DNA of 64,000 nt from Bifidobacterium oedipodis (GTDB taxonomy: Bacteria; Actinomycetota; Actinomycetes; Actinomycetales; Bifidobacteriaceae): the NCBI RefSeq assembly GCF_012932425.1, contig NZ_JAAIII010000007.1, positions 124,001 to 188,000 of the forward strand. The letters are read 5' to 3'. The notes under the pieces were generated by a model. That model was given only the letters and a program-made list of their open reading frames with translations. It was not told where the DNA came from and ran no database searches. The position numbers and the translations under genes were made by a program. Shown in pieces: positions 45,437 through 55,548 of this stretch. Within the stretch, counting starts at the first letter, position 1; every line of letters starts with the position of its first letter.

Positions 45437-48400
45437 ATGGCTACCAAGCTGGTGATTGTGGAGTCCCCAACCAAGGCCCACAAAATCGGTGACTACCTAG
45501 GTAAGGGGTACACCGTCATGGCATCGGTGGGCCATATCCGAGACCTTGCACAGCCCAGTCAGGTGCCCGCGGCCGACAAAGCCAAGTTCGGCAAGTTCGG
45601 CGTGGACGTCAACGACGGTTTCAAGCCCTACTACATCGTGGACGGCGACAAGAAGCGCACGGTTTCCGAACTCAAATCCGCGCTCAAGGGTGCCGACGAA
45701 CTTTACCTCGCCACTGATGAGGATCGCGAGGGTGAGGCTATTGCATGGCATTTGGTGCAAACGCTGAAGCCCAAGGTGCCGGTGAAGCGCATGGTGTTCC
45801 ACGAGATCACTAAAGACGCAATCAACGCCTCGTTGACCAAAACGCGCGACGTGGATGGTGCGATGGTTGACGCGCAGGAGACGCGCCGTATTCTCGACCG
45901 TCTGTATGGCTACGAGCTGTCGCCGGTGCTGTGGCGCAAGGTTGGGCCGGGCCTGTCCGCCGGCCGTGTGCAGTCCGTGGCCACCCGCCTGATTGTGGAG
46001 CGTGAGCGCGAGCGTATGGCCTTCCGCCGCGCGCCCTATTGGGATGTTATCGCCACGCTGGCCGCACCCGATGCGTCGGGGGAAACCAGCGAATTCTCCG
46101 CGCGCATGGTGTCGCTGGGAGGCAAAAGACTCGCCGGATCCAAGGATTTTGGTGCCGATGGCAAGCTGACGCCGGACGGGTTCAAAGATAATGTTCGCCA
46201 GCTGGACGAAGCTGGTGCCACGGCGGTGGCCGAAGCGCTTAAGACCGCCGATTTTACGGTGATGTCGATGGAAACCAAGCCGTACCGTCGCCGTCCGCAG
46301 CCGCCGTTCACCACCTCCACGCTGCAGCAGACCGCAGGCAACCGTTTGGGCATGGGTGCCCGTGCAGTGATGCGCGCCGCGCAAAGCCTGTACGAAAACG
46401 GCTATATCACGTATATGCGAACCGATTCGGTTACGCTTTCGCAGGAGGCTATTCAGGCGGCGCGCAACGCTGTCAGCTATCACTTCGGCGATCAGTTCCT
46501 GTCGGCTGAGCCCAAGCAGTACGCCACCAAAACGGCTGGCGCACAGGAGGCGCACGAATGTATCCGCCCCGCAGGCGCACGATTCCATGATCCCGACGAA
46601 CTGGCCAGCAAACTGCCGGTTGATCAGTTGCGCCTGTACACGCTGATCTGGCAGCGCACGCTCGCCTGCCAGATGGCCGATGCCACCGGTTCGACCGCCA
46701 CCGTGCGCCTGTCCGCTCCGGCCGGAGCCGCTGACGGCGAGGCTGTATTCCAAGCCTCCGGCACGGTGATCGAATTCCCTGGTTTTATGAAGGCGACCGG
46801 CGAAGGACGCAAGCCCGCCGCCGCAAAGTCGGGTACTGCCGCGGCCGATGCTGCTGCGACGGCAAAAGCCGGTGCCGAAGCGAAAGCTGGCGCTGATACT
46901 GCTGATAGCAACGCTTCACTGCCGCCAATGAACGTCGGTCAGCAGATCGAAGCCCGCGATATCAAGCCTGATGGGCACGAAACCCAGCCGCCCGCACGCT
47001 ACACCGAAGCCACGCTGGTCAAAACGCTGGAAGCCAAGGAAATCGGCCGTCCGTCCACCTACGCATCGATTATTTCCACGATTATGGATCGCGGGTATGT
47101 TTACGAGCGTGGCCGTGCGCTGATTCCCAGCTGGCTGGCGTTCTCCGTGACCAAACTGCTCGAACAGAACTTCCCCAAGCTGGTGGACTACCAGTTCACC
47201 GCCGAAATGGAAAACGGCCTGGATCGTATCGCCCACGGTGAGGAAACCGGCCGCGACTGGCTGACGCGCTTCTATTTCGGCTCCGGCGAGGGCGCGGCAC
47301 GCAACGCCGACGAAGCGCACGAAGGTCTGCAACAGCAGGTCGCCCAGCTGGGTGAAATCGACGCGCGCGCCATCAACACCATCGATATTGGCGACGGTTT
47401 GCACGTGCGTGTGGGCCGCTACGGCCCGTATCTGGAAGACATGGAGCATATGGACGCCGAGGGCAATCCGAAGCGTGCTTCCCTGCCCGACACGCTCGCC
47501 CCTGACGAGCTCACCGTCGAAGCAGGCCGTGACCTGATCGACAACCATTCGGGCGGGCCGCGAGAGCTGGGCACCGACCCGGCCACCGGTGGTGTGGTCG
47601 AAGTGCGCAACGGTCGCTTCGGTCCGTATGTGGCGCTGGTTCTGCCCACGCCCGAAGGGGCAAAGGAAGCACCGCGCCCGAAGATGGCGAGCCTGTTCAA
47701 AACGATGAGTCCCGAATCACTGTCGCTGGACGACGCGCTGCGACTGCTGAGCCTGCCGCGCGAAGTCGGCCAGTATGAGGAAACCAATGCCGAAACTGGC
47801 GAGGTTTCGCAGTGCACGGTGGCCGCCAATAATGGTCGCTATGGCCCGTATCTGACTAAAACTGGTGCCGACGGCAAGTCCGAAACCCGCTCGCTGGCCA
47901 GTGAAGACGAGATTTTCACCGTCTCCCTGGATCAGGCCAAGGAACTGTTCTCCCAGCCCAAGTATGGGCGCGGGCGCGGTAGGGGAGCAGCCAAACCGCC
48001 GCTGCGCGAGCTGGGCACCGACCCGAACACCAACAAGAACGTGACGATTAAGGACGGTCGTTTCGGCGCATACATCACCGATGGTGAAACGAACCGTACG
48101 CTGCCGCGTCAGTATGATCCCACGACCATCGAGCCTGAGGATGCGTTCCGTTTGCTGGCGGAAAAGCGTGCTGCCGGGCCGTCGACCCGTGGTGCGCGTG
48201 GTCGTGGGCGTGCTGGCAGCAAGGCTGCCGGTGCCAAGGGTAAGGGTGCGGCTGCTGCCGCCTCGCCGAAGGTGAGTGCTGCGGAGGCTAAGCGTATCGA
48301 GCGTCGTGCTGAGGTGCGTAAGCTGGCGGATCAGGGATGGGCCAATCAGCGCATCGCCGAGAGCATCGGCTCCACGCCTGCCACCGTAAAGTCCGACATC

Positions 48401-48472
48401 GAATGGCTAACCGCCAACGAGGGGTATGTGCGCCCGGCCGTGGTGGCCAAATCCCCCGCCAAAAAGAAGTAA
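45437..48472 (+). CDS. topA: DNA topoisomerase I
   Basis: 1011 residues. Type IA topoisomerase that relaxes negative supercoils. TOPRIM domain with YLATDEDREGEAIAWHL, active-site Tyr in TYMRTDSVTLS, then C-terminal repeats (NGRFGPYV, NGRYGPYL, DGRFGAYIT) and a basic, Ala/Gly/Arg tail (TRGARGRGRAGSKAAG). A low-complexity insert of Ala/Lys/Asp lies near residue 455-495. ATG after AAGGAGAGG. Followed by tmk and holB, a common actinobacterial arrangement. Confidence 0.98.
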   Translation: MATKLVIVESPTKAHKIGDYLGKGYTVMASVGHIRDLAQPSQVPAADKAKFGKFGVDVNDGFKPYYIVDGDKKRTVSELKSALKGADELYLATDEDREGEAIAWHLVQTLKPKVPVKRMVFHEITKDAINASLTKTRDVDGAMVDAQETRRILDRLYGYELSPVLWRKVGPGLSAGRVQSVATRLIVERERERMAFRRAPYWDVIATLAAPDASGETSEFSARMVSLGGKRLAGSKDFGADGKLTPDGFKDNVRQLDEAGATAVAEALKTADFTVMSMETKPYRRRPQPPFTTSTLQQTAGNRLGMGARAVMRAAQSLYENGYITYMRTDSVTLSQEAIQAARNAVSYHFGDQFLSAEPKQYATKTAGAQEAHECIRPAGARFHDPDELASKLPVDQLRLYTLIWQRTLACQMADATGSTATVRLSAPAGAADGEAVFQASGTVIEFPGFMKATGEGRKPAAAKSGTAAADAAATAKAGAEAKAGADTADSNASLPPMNVGQQIEARDIKPDGHETQPPARYTEATLVKTLEAKEIGRPSTYASIISTIMDRGYVYERGRALIPSWLAFSVTKLLEQNFPKLVDYQFTAEMENGLDRIAHGEETGRDWLTRFYFGSGEGAARNADEAHEGLQQQVAQLGEIDARAINTIDIGDGLHVRVGRYGPYLEDMEHMDAEGNPKRASLPDTLAPDELTVEAGRDLIDNHSGGPRELGTDPATGGVVEVRNGRFGPYVALVLPTPEGAKEAPRPKMASLFKTMSPESLSLDDALRLLSLPREVGQYEETNAETGEVSQCTVAANNGRYGPYLTKTGADGKSETRSLASEDEIFTVSLDQAKELFSQPKYGRGRGRGAAKPPLRELGTDPNTNKNVTIKDGRFGAYITDGETNRTLPRQYDPTTIEPEDAFRLLAEKRAAGPSTRGARGRGRAGSKAAGAKGKGAAAAASPKVSAAEAKRIERRAEVRKLADQGWANQRIAESIGSTPATVKSDIEWLTANEGYVRPAVVAKSPAKKK

Positions 48473-48492
48473 CTGCCATCTCCTTTGAAGGA

Positions 48493-48681
48493 CGGACAGT
48501 CCAGTGGACTGTCCGTAGCCAAGCACGCAGCGCGTGCGCCCGCACAAAATGCGGACAGTCCAGTGGACTGTCCGTGGCAGCGAGCAGCGGTAGCGTCGTG
48601 AGCGTCGCAGGGTACAGTGATGGATATGCAAGGCATATTCATCTCCTTTGAAGGACAAACAGTCCGGTGGAGTGTTTGTGG
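48493..48681. repeat. Three GGACAGTCC-type hairpins in the topA-tmk gap
   Basis: CGGACAGTCCAGTGGACTGTCC occurs essentially identically at 48493-48516 and 48552-48575 (perfect palindrome arms), and a diverged form AAACAGTCC...GTGTTTGT at 48653-48681. The gap has no T-tract. Confidence 0.9.
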
Positions 48682-48758
48682 CAGCGAGCAGCGGTAGCGT
48701 CGTGAGCGTCGCAGGGTACAGTGATGGATATGCAAGGCATATTCATCTCCTTTGAAGG
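48574..48758. repeat. Tandem duplication of the tmk promoter and 5' end
   Basis: An 81-nt sequence at 48574-48654 is repeated at 48678-48758 (period 104), apparently identical. It begins GTGGCAGCGAGCAGCGG and covers the ribosome binding site and first ten codons of tmk. Upstream copy is a decoy frame ([13 protein letters not shown], then QTVRWSV) that stops. A further fragment CATCTCCTTTGAAGG lies at 48478, just after the topA stop. Confidence 0.95.
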
Positions 48759-49350
48759 CGTAGATGGCGTGGGCAAAACCACGCAGGTTGAGCGACTGCG
48801 CGAATATTGCGAGGCCCGCGGCCGTGAGGTTGTCGTCACCCGCGAGCCCGGCGGCACACCATTGGGTGCCACCATCAGGCAGCTGCTGCTGAACGGCGTG
48901 CCGCAAAGCTCGGCCGATATCGCGCCACGCGCCGAAGCGTTGCTGTTCGCCGCTGACCGTGCACAGCATGTCGCGGAGGTGATTCGCCCAGCATTGCAGC
49001 GTGGTGCCGTAGTCATCACTGATCGATATTTGGATTCGTCGCTGGCCTATCAGGCCGGTGGCCGCGAATTGACGGCGCAGGAGATCCGTGACTTGAGCAT
49101 GTGGGCCACGAACAATCTGCTGCCGGAGCGCACGTATTTGCTGGATATGGATCCTGCACTGTCACACGCGCGTTTGGAACATGGCGAGGATCGTATGGAA
49201 TCCGCCGGCGACGATTTCCAGCGTCGCACACGGCAGGCGTTCCTTGATCTGGCTGCCGACGAGCCGGATCGTTTTCGTGTGATCGATGCCGGCAAACCCA
49301 TCGAACAGGTATGGGCCGCCATCGAATCGGATGTAAAGGGTTTGCTATGA
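48724..49350 (+). CDS. tmk: Thymidylate kinase
   Basis: Phosphorylates dTMP to dTDP. 208 residues from ATG 48724 (GTG 48721 and ATG 48730 possible; CAGGG lies seven bases before 48724). P-loop [22 protein letters not shown] (DR[YH]-type region), [11 protein letters not shown] and LID region with [12 protein letters not shown]. The stop overlaps the holB start (ATGA). Its 5' end is duplicated upstream. Confidence 0.97.
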   Translation: MDMQGIFISFEGVDGVGKTTQVERLREYCEARGREVVVTREPGGTPLGATIRQLLLNGVPQSSADIAPRAEALLFAADRAQHVAEVIRPALQRGAVVITDRYLDSSLAYQAGGRELTAQEIRDLSMWATNNLLPERTYLLDMDPALSHARLEHGEDRMESAGDDFQRRTRQAFLDLAADEPDRFRVIDAGKPIEQVWAAIESDVKGLL

Positions 49351-50504
49351 GCGTGTGGGATTCACTGGTGGGGCAGAAGCCCGTTATCGACATGCTGTCG
49401 GCCGTGGCACAGGGGGATGCGAGCCAAATCACCCAATCCTGGCTGATTTGCGGGCCGGCAGGTTCGGGGCGTTCGAATATGGCACGTGCTTTTGCAGCAG
49501 CTCTCGAAAGCCCCGATCATGGTATGGGCGATGAACCCACGCGCGTCACCCGTCAAGTGCTGGCCGGCACGCACCCGGATGTTACCGTGCTGGCCACGAA
49601 CAAAGTGACCATCGGCATCGACGAGGTGCGCGACATCATCGCCACCTCCGAGCAGATGCCGGCCACCGCACCGTGGCGCATCATCATCATCGAAGACGTG
49701 GATCGTATGCTGGAACGCACCACCAACGTGCTGCTCAAGGAGATCGAGGAGCCGGCTGAGCATTGCATCTGGCTGCTGTGTGCGCCCAGTGCGCAGGATG
49801 TGCTGCCTACCATTCGTTCGCGCACGCGCATCGTGAACCTTGCGGTGCCGTCGAATCAGGCCGTGGCTGAGTTTCTGATGCAGCATGTGCCCGACGTTGA
49901 GCCGAAAACCGCGCAGCGTGCAGCCAGACTTGCCGAAGGGCATATCGGTGTGGCGAAACTGTATGCCACCGATGAACGCGTGATGTCTGACCGTGACGAG
50001 CTGGTGGTTGGCGTGCTTAATCTCACCAGGGCGTCGGATGCGGTGTTGCTCGCCGGCAGTCTGATTGATAATGCCAAGGCCCAGGCCGAAGCTGATGCCA
50101 GTTCCATCGCCGCTGGGCAGGAGGCCGAGTTCCGACGTGTCAACGGACTTACCCCCGACGAGCGTATCCCGCCAAAGCTGCGTGGCGCGTTCAACCAGAT
50201 CGCCAAAAAGGACGATATGAAGCGCCTGGCCACCCGCCGCACACGCGATGTGCTTGACCGTGCACTCAACTCGATCGCCTCCATCTACCGTGATGTGGCC
50301 GTGCTGCAGAACAATGCCGAGGATTCGGTCGGGCTCATCAACCTGGAAAACCGTTCGTCCATCACCGAACTATCCGTGCGCCTGACCCGCGCCGATGCCG
50401 TCGCCCGACTCGACGAAGTAGCCCGCGCCCGCAAGCGCCTATCCGGCAACGTCAACCCCCTACTCCTCTTCGAAGCCCTCTTCTGCGCCCTAATCCCCGC
50501 CTAA
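49347..50504 (+). CDS. holB: DNA polymerase III subunit delta' (clamp loader)
   Basis: 385 residues. AAA+ clamp-loader subunit: [14 protein letters not shown] (Walker A without the Lys, as usual in delta'), [41 protein letters not shown]. The CxxC zinc cluster of most delta' proteins is absent here (region [14 protein letters not shown]). Start ATG 49347 overlaps tmk by four bases. Preceded by TAAAGGG. Confidence 0.93.
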   Translation: MSVWDSLVGQKPVIDMLSAVAQGDASQITQSWLICGPAGSGRSNMARAFAAALESPDHGMGDEPTRVTRQVLAGTHPDVTVLATNKVTIGIDEVRDIIATSEQMPATAPWRIIIIEDVDRMLERTTNVLLKEIEEPAEHCIWLLCAPSAQDVLPTIRSRTRIVNLAVPSNQAVAEFLMQHVPDVEPKTAQRAARLAEGHIGVAKLYATDERVMSDRDELVVGVLNLTRASDAVLLAGSLIDNAKAQAEADASSIAAGQEAEFRRVNGLTPDERIPPKLRGAFNQIAKKDDMKRLATRRTRDVLDRALNSIASIYRDVAVLQNNAEDSVGLINLENRSSITELSVRLTRADAVARLDEVARARKRLSGNVNPLLLFEALFCALIPA

Positions 50505-50606
50505 GGATGCTCGGGGTAGGGCTTTGCAAGAAGCTGGGTGGTGGGCCGTGCGCCGCGATTGTGTTTGATGGTGGCGGCTGTCACATTGGTGGAGGATACT
50601 GAGGGT

Positions 50607-51161
50607 ATGAAGATTTCCGCCGATTTCACTGTTATTCCCGATGACTTCGCCAAGGCCGCCGCCCCCGAATACCGCAACGGCGGTGTGCCGGTCATCTCCT
50701 TCCCCTTCTATATCGACCAAGTCGATCCCGCCGCCCGCTACCTGCACTGGGCGTTCACCGATCCCGACTCAATCCCCGTCTGCGGATTCGAATGGATCCA
50801 CTGGACCGTGGCCAACCTGCCGATCGACGCTCTGATGTTCGATTTCAACGATTCTCATGCGCTCGCCATCCCGCCGGACTTCTCCCGCCAGATGCCGGCG
50901 ATGATCCCCGAAGCCGTACAGGGGCGCAACTCCTCGGCCTCCAAGTTCGTGGGGCGCGACAATGATCCGGCCGTGACCATGCGCTACAACGGTCCCCAGC
51001 CGCCTGATCAGGATCACGACTACCATCTGGTGGTCTGGGCCACCAAACAGCCGTTGGCCGGTCTCAACCAGGGCTTCTGGATGAACGAAATGTTCCACAA
51101 GCTGCGCGCACTGGACGAAACCCCCGACCAAGGCGGCATCTTCCTGACCGGCACCTGCTGA
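50607..51161 (+). CDS. YbhB/YbcL-type PEBP family protein
   Basis: 184 residues from MKISADFTVIPDDFAKA. PEBP fold motifs: WIHWTVANLPID, GPQPPDQDHDYHLVVWATKQPLAGLNQGFW. Cytoplasmic, no signal peptide. Bacterial PEBPs are of unknown function. ATG 50607 with GGAGG at 50591-50595; a longer in-frame start is possible but lacks support. Confidence 0.88.
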   Translation: MKISADFTVIPDDFAKAAAPEYRNGGVPVISFPFYIDQVDPAARYLHWAFTDPDSIPVCGFEWIHWTVANLPIDALMFDFNDSHALAIPPDFSRQMPAMIPEAVQGRNSSASKFVGRDNDPAVTMRYNGPQPPDQDHDYHLVVWATKQPLAGLNQGFWMNEMFHKLRALDETPDQGGIFLTGTC

Positions 51162-51305
51162 TTGGGCGGGTTGCGCTGGTTTGTCGGTCTGGGCTGATTC
51201 AGGTTGGTCCACGCTGCTGCGGAGATGCTTGCGGCGGATCGCGGCCGCATAGGGGCAAGTCGGCGTCCATTAGCTGTCGGTGTCCGTTAGCGTTGTCACA
51301 GCGTT

Positions 51306-51606
51306 GTCAGCGTGGTATTGAATCCACATGTGGTGTGAAAGCCACGCTGACGGTGTGCTGAGCGTGGTTTCGAATCCATCTGGTGGCGTGACGGCTTCGC
51401 TGAGCGCGTCAGCGTGGTTCTGAATCCACATGTGGACTTATTGCCACGCTGACAGCCCTCTTAGCGTGGTATTCAGTCCACACGTGGTCTCAATACCACG
51501 CTGAGACTGTAAGCGTGACTTTAACTCCATGTCGTGGCGCAGATGCCACGCTCACAACACCCTCAACGTGGTTCTAAGTCCACATGTGGATTCAGAGCCA
51601 CGCTAA
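51306..51606. repeat. Six tandem AGCGTGG...CCACGCT palindromes
   Basis: About 40-nt palindromes, AGCGTGG...TCCACATGTGGA...CCACGCT, begin near 51309, 51361, 51411, 51463, 51512 and 51564, i.e. every 49-54 bases. The second and fifth have decayed centres. Spacers of about 10-13 bases are unlike. Not a CRISPR array, as the repeats are palindromic and the spacers too short. Confidence 0.92.
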
Positions 51607-51739
51607 GAGAGACCGGATTGCTGCATTTCCGCTACACATGCGATTATTCGAACGCTGGTGCTGGGAAAACGGACAAAAGTCAGAGCTTCGGCTTAGAGCT
51701 GAGACAGATACTCATGAAGAGGTATCATGTGGTGTACAA

Positions 51740-51975
51740 GCTTATGAAGCCATCCCCGCCCGACTTGCGTCCGGGGTCGGGTTGGCGGATTCGGCTTGCA
51801 AGGTCACTGCCGGATACCTTCGCTGGATGAAAGTCCTGAACCGTAAGGAAGGTGTAGTCCACAGGTCGGGCGAAACCGTTGGAACACACGGAAGGCCTAG
51901 TTACCATCACGCGAGGGCGGGATGGCTGCCTTGCAGAGGCATCAGACCTTTGAAGAGGGACGGAGACAAATGTCT
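51740..51975 (+). ncRNA. Possible group II intron domain I remnant
   Basis: AAGTCCTGAACCGTAAGGAA, GTGTAGTCCACAGGTCGGGC and ACACGGAAGGCCTAGTTACC recall conserved stretches of group II intron domain I. No reverse transcriptase gene or domain V follows, so at most a fragment. The stretch is non-coding by codon pattern. This is recognition from memory, not a structural search. Confidence 0.3.
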
Positions 51976-52142
51976 TCGCCCCTCTTCCGTATTCGCGCAA
52001 GGAGAAGGCGACGCTTTGCTAAGAGCATGCAACTGGCGCATGTCCATATGTATTCACTGGTCTATGCAATTGACGGCGCGGTGTTCCGTCGCCACGTTAG
52101 ACTGGAACACGATTCATTGCTTAGGAAAGGACGTGCATCTCC

Positions 52143-53762
52143 ATGGCCTGCACCACGATTCTGGTCGGCAAGGACGCGAGCTACGATGGTTCCACCATCA
52201 TCGCCCGCAATGAGGACTCCGCAAACGGCGAATTCAACCCCAAGCGCTTCGTCGTCGTCAAACCCGAGGAACAACCGCGCGAATACCGGTCAGTGATCAG
52301 CCATCTGACCATCGCTCTGCCCGACAATCCGCTGCAATACACCGCAGTGCCGAACGCAGATTTGAAGGAAGGCATCTGGGGCGAAGCCGGCGTCAACGAG
52401 GCGAACGTGGCGATGAGCGCCACCGAAACCCTCACCACCAACGAGCGAGTGCTCGGTGCCGATCCGTTCGTGGAATACGCTCCGGCCAAGGGCAAGGAAG
52501 GCGACGCCGACTATGAGCCGGAGGTCGCCGGTGGCATTGGCGAAGAGGACTTCCTGACCATCGTGCTGCCGTACATCAAGACGGCTCGCGAGGGCGTCGA
52601 GCGCCTGGGCAGCCTGCTGGAGGAGTTCGGCACTTACGAAATGAACGGTGTCGCCTTCTCCGACGTGAACGAGATTTGGTGGCTGGAAACCGTTGGCGGC
52701 CATCACTGGATCGCCAAGCGTGTGCCCGATGAAGCCTACGTGACGATGCCGAACCAGCTGGGCATCGACGAATTCGATCTGGACGACGCCTTGGGTGAGC
52801 AGGAGAACCACATGTGCTCCGCCGATCTCGCCGAATTCATCGAAAACAACCACCTGGATCTTGCGGTTGAGGCCACCACCCCGTTCAATCCGCGCGATGC
52901 CTTCGGTTCGCACTCCGACTCCGATCACGTCTACAACACGCCGCGCGCCTGGTACATGCAGCGCTTCCTCAACCCCTACGACGAGGTGTGGGATGGCCCC
53001 GACGCCGATCATAAGCCGGAGAGCAACGATATTCCGTGGGCCCGCCAGCCTGAGCGCAAGGTGACCATCGAGGATGTGAAGTATGTGCTCAGCTCGCACT
53101 ATCAGGGCACGCCGTTCGATCCGTACGGCCAGCTTGGCGACGAGCGCACGCGCGGCATGTATCGTGCGATTGGCATCAACCGCCAGTCCCAGCTCGCAGT
53201 GCTGCAGATCCGCCCCTACCGCCCGCAGGCATCGCGTGCGATCCAGTGGATGGCCTACGGTTCCAACCCGTTCAACACGCTGGTACCGTTCTATCCGAAC
53301 GTGAACACCACGCCCGCCTATCTGGAAGACACGACCACGCGCGTGACCACCGAGAACTTCTACTGGGTCAACCGCATTATCGCCGCGCTGTGCGACGGTG
53401 CGTTCCGTTCCACCTCCAACGCCGTGGAACGCTACCAGGAGAAGACCGGTGCGATGGGCCATCGCTTGGTCGCCGCCACTGACGAGCAGATCGCCCGCTT
53501 GGGCCTGACCGCTGCGGAAGCCGAGCACGAAACCGCCCGTGAAGAGGAATTCGAGGCGGATAACGTGGACGGCGATGTGCAGCCGATGGAGCCGGACGAT
53601 ATCATCGCCGCCGTGCGCAATAACGAGGTGCGCGAGATTCTCGCCGCCGCCAACCAGACCATGGCCGATCAGCTGCGTCAGGAAACTGATAAGCTGCTTG
53701 ATTCCGTGCTGTACACCCGCAGCATGGAGATGAAGAACGGCTTCCATCTCTCGGACTTCTGA
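52143..53762 (+). CDS. pepD: C69-family dipeptidase
   Basis: 539 residues. Ntn-hydrolase: MACTTILVGKDASYDGSTIIARNED, with the catalytic Cys near the N-terminus (Cys3) exposed after processing; further GVNEANVAMSATE and NEIWWLETVGGHHW are typical of C69 dipeptidase A. Splits dipeptides in the cytoplasm; no signal peptide. C-terminus has an acidic helix (EADNVDGDVQPMEPDD). AGGAAAGGA lies 12 bases before the ATG. Stands alone. Confidence 0.92.
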   Translation: MACTTILVGKDASYDGSTIIARNEDSANGEFNPKRFVVVKPEEQPREYRSVISHLTIALPDNPLQYTAVPNADLKEGIWGEAGVNEANVAMSATETLTTNERVLGADPFVEYAPAKGKEGDADYEPEVAGGIGEEDFLTIVLPYIKTAREGVERLGSLLEEFGTYEMNGVAFSDVNEIWWLETVGGHHWIAKRVPDEAYVTMPNQLGIDEFDLDDALGEQENHMCSADLAEFIENNHLDLAVEATTPFNPRDAFGSHSDSDHVYNTPRAWYMQRFLNPYDEVWDGPDADHKPESNDIPWARQPERKVTIEDVKYVLSSHYQGTPFDPYGQLGDERTRGMYRAIGINRQSQLAVLQIRPYRPQASRAIQWMAYGSNPFNTLVPFYPNVNTTPAYLEDTTTRVTTENFYWVNRIIAALCDGAFRSTSNAVERYQEKTGAMGHRLVAATDEQIARLGLTAAEAEHETAREEEFEADNVDGDVQPMEPDDIIAAVRNNEVREILAAANQTMADQLRQETDKLLDSVLYTRSMEMKNGFHLSDF

Positions 53763-53797
53763 GTTCCTTTGAGATCCCTGAGATCCTTGAGATTCTT

Positions 53798-53880
53798 GTG
53801 GGATCCTTCGACTCCGCTACGCTTCGCTCAGGATGACGGCAGGGGATAATCGTCATCCCGAGCGAAGTCGAGGGATCCCA
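53798..53880. repeat. GTCATCCTGAGCG-type inverted repeat
   Basis: GGGATCCTTCGACTCCGC...CTCAGGATGACG is followed by CGTCATCCCGAGCGAAGTCG...GGGATCCCA. Same type as 7096-7192. Between the dipeptidase stop and the fhs ribosome binding site; probably terminates pepD. Confidence 0.85.
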
Positions 53881-53918
53881 CAGCAGACCACCACAGCCCA
53901 TCCAAGAAAGGAATCTTC

Positions 53919-55436
53919 ATGACCACCATCCAGGACTTCACCAGCCAGTACGGCCTGGTCAAGAAAATCGACGCCTTTGGCTACCTCGACTATCTGAAGG
54001 CCAACCCCGACGCGCCGCGCAAGCACGGCAAGATCGTGCTCGTCACCGCCGATACGCCTCTGAAGGCCAGCCGCGGCGAAGGCAAAACCACCACCACCAT
54101 CGCTCTGATCGACGCGCTCAACAAGCGCGGCATTGACGCGGCCGCCGTGCTGCGCCAGCCGAGCATGGGCATCACCGCCGCCGGCTCCAAGGGCGGCGCG
54201 TCCGGTGGCGGCAAGGCTTCTCTGACCCACCCCGAGCTCATCGACTGGGGTCTGACCGGCGAAATGGCCGCAATCGCAGCCGCGCAGAACCTGCTGGTCT
54301 CCTTCGCTGAAAAGGCCATCGACGATGGCAAGCTGGACACGATTCTCGTGCCGCGCGTCTCCGAAGTGCCGAGCCGCTCCCTGCGCTCCATCACCGTGGA
54401 CGCCGGCAAGAACAACGTGGCCGAGAAGGTCGTGCTCACCCCCACTTCGGAGCTGATGCAGATCGTCTGCCTGTCGCGTTCGATGGACGAGATCGGCCAG
54501 CGCGTGGCCAAGATGATCGCCGGCACCAAGGACGGCAAGGCCGTCACCTTCGGCGAGTTCGTTGATCTGTGGCGCATTACCGGCATTCTGTCCGACGCTG
54601 TCAAGCCGGCCCTCACCGAAACCGTGAACGGCTCGCCCGTCTACGTGCATGGCGGCCCGTTCGCCAACGTGTCCATCGGCATCCCGACGCTCGTCTCGGT
54701 GGAGATGGCCTGTTCCCTGCACGATGTGGTTATCGTCGAAGCCGGTTACGGTGCCGACGCTGGCGCGCAGAAGTGGCTTGACATCGCCTGCCGCGAGTAC
54801 GGCGCGCAGTGGCCGTCCGCCGCCATCGTCGTGACCCGCGCCTCCACTTGGCGCGACGACCCCGAGCTGGCTTGGCGCTACCCGTTCCACGTCGATCGCT
54901 TGGAGAAGCTCGACATCCCCACCTTCCCGCTGATCAACCTGTGGGAAGGCGAGGACGATCAGGTTCCGGCACTGCGCGAAACCGCAGCCGAACTGGGCTT
55001 CCGCACGCCGATTGTTGGCAACCTGTTCCGTGACGGTGGTGAGGCGCTTGCCCCGCAGCTCGACGGTTTCGTTGAGGCGCTGTCCAACGGTTCCATGCCG
55101 GCGCAGCCGCACAGCCACAAGGGCATGGCCATTATCGAGAACATCCGTTGGGTGGCCGAGCACGCGTATGGTGTGCCTGCCGACCGCGTGGTGCTCAAGG
55201 ACGGTTTCGCCGATTCGCTCGGTGCGGCCAGCGCGCTGTGCGCCGACGCCGGCTTCCGCCTGGATGACCTTGCGCTGGTGGCCGTTAAGAGCCCCGCAAC
55301 CATGACCGACAACGACCGTGCCCCCGAAGACGAGCGCACCGTGACCCTGAAGAAGGTCGAAGTGCACGCCGGTGCTGGCTTGGTTCACGTCAACCTCACC
55401 AGCAGCCTGACCACGCCCATGCCCAAGATCGTGTGA
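53919..55436 (+). CDS. fhs: Formate-tetrahydrofolate ligase
   Basis: 505 residues, somewhat shorter than the usual 550-560. Makes 10-formyl-THF from formate, THF and ATP. P-loop TPLKASRGEGKTTTTIAL, VLRQPSMGITAAGSKGGASGGGKA, GPFANVSIGIPTLVSVEMA, and HSHKGMAIIENIRWVAEHAYG. ATG after AAGAAAGGAATC. Followed by a terminator; no folD neighbour seen. Confidence 0.96.
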   Translation: MTTIQDFTSQYGLVKKIDAFGYLDYLKANPDAPRKHGKIVLVTADTPLKASRGEGKTTTTIALIDALNKRGIDAAAVLRQPSMGITAAGSKGGASGGGKASLTHPELIDWGLTGEMAAIAAAQNLLVSFAEKAIDDGKLDTILVPRVSEVPSRSLRSITVDAGKNNVAEKVVLTPTSELMQIVCLSRSMDEIGQRVAKMIAGTKDGKAVTFGEFVDLWRITGILSDAVKPALTETVNGSPVYVHGGPFANVSIGIPTLVSVEMACSLHDVVIVEAGYGADAGAQKWLDIACREYGAQWPSAAIVVTRASTWRDDPELAWRYPFHVDRLEKLDIPTFPLINLWEGEDDQVPALRETAAELGFRTPIVGNLFRDGGEALAPQLDGFVEALSNGSMPAQPHSHKGMAIIENIRWVAEHAYGVPADRVVLKDGFADSLGAASALCADAGFRLDDLALVAVKSPATMTDNDRAPEDERTVTLKKVEVHAGAGLVHVNLTSSLTTPMPKIV

Positions 55437-55548
55437 TTTTAGGGTTGATTGAGGCTGATTGATGATTGCGGTTGATGGTTTGGCCGGTTTAGTTGGCTGA
55501 TTAGGCTTGATTGCCCCGTCAGCTAGCCGACTCAAGCAACACATCAAA

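Noticed and set aside
51306..51606. CRISPR array
   Set aside because: Repeats are palindromic and diverged, spacers are about 10-13 bases, and no cas gene is present.
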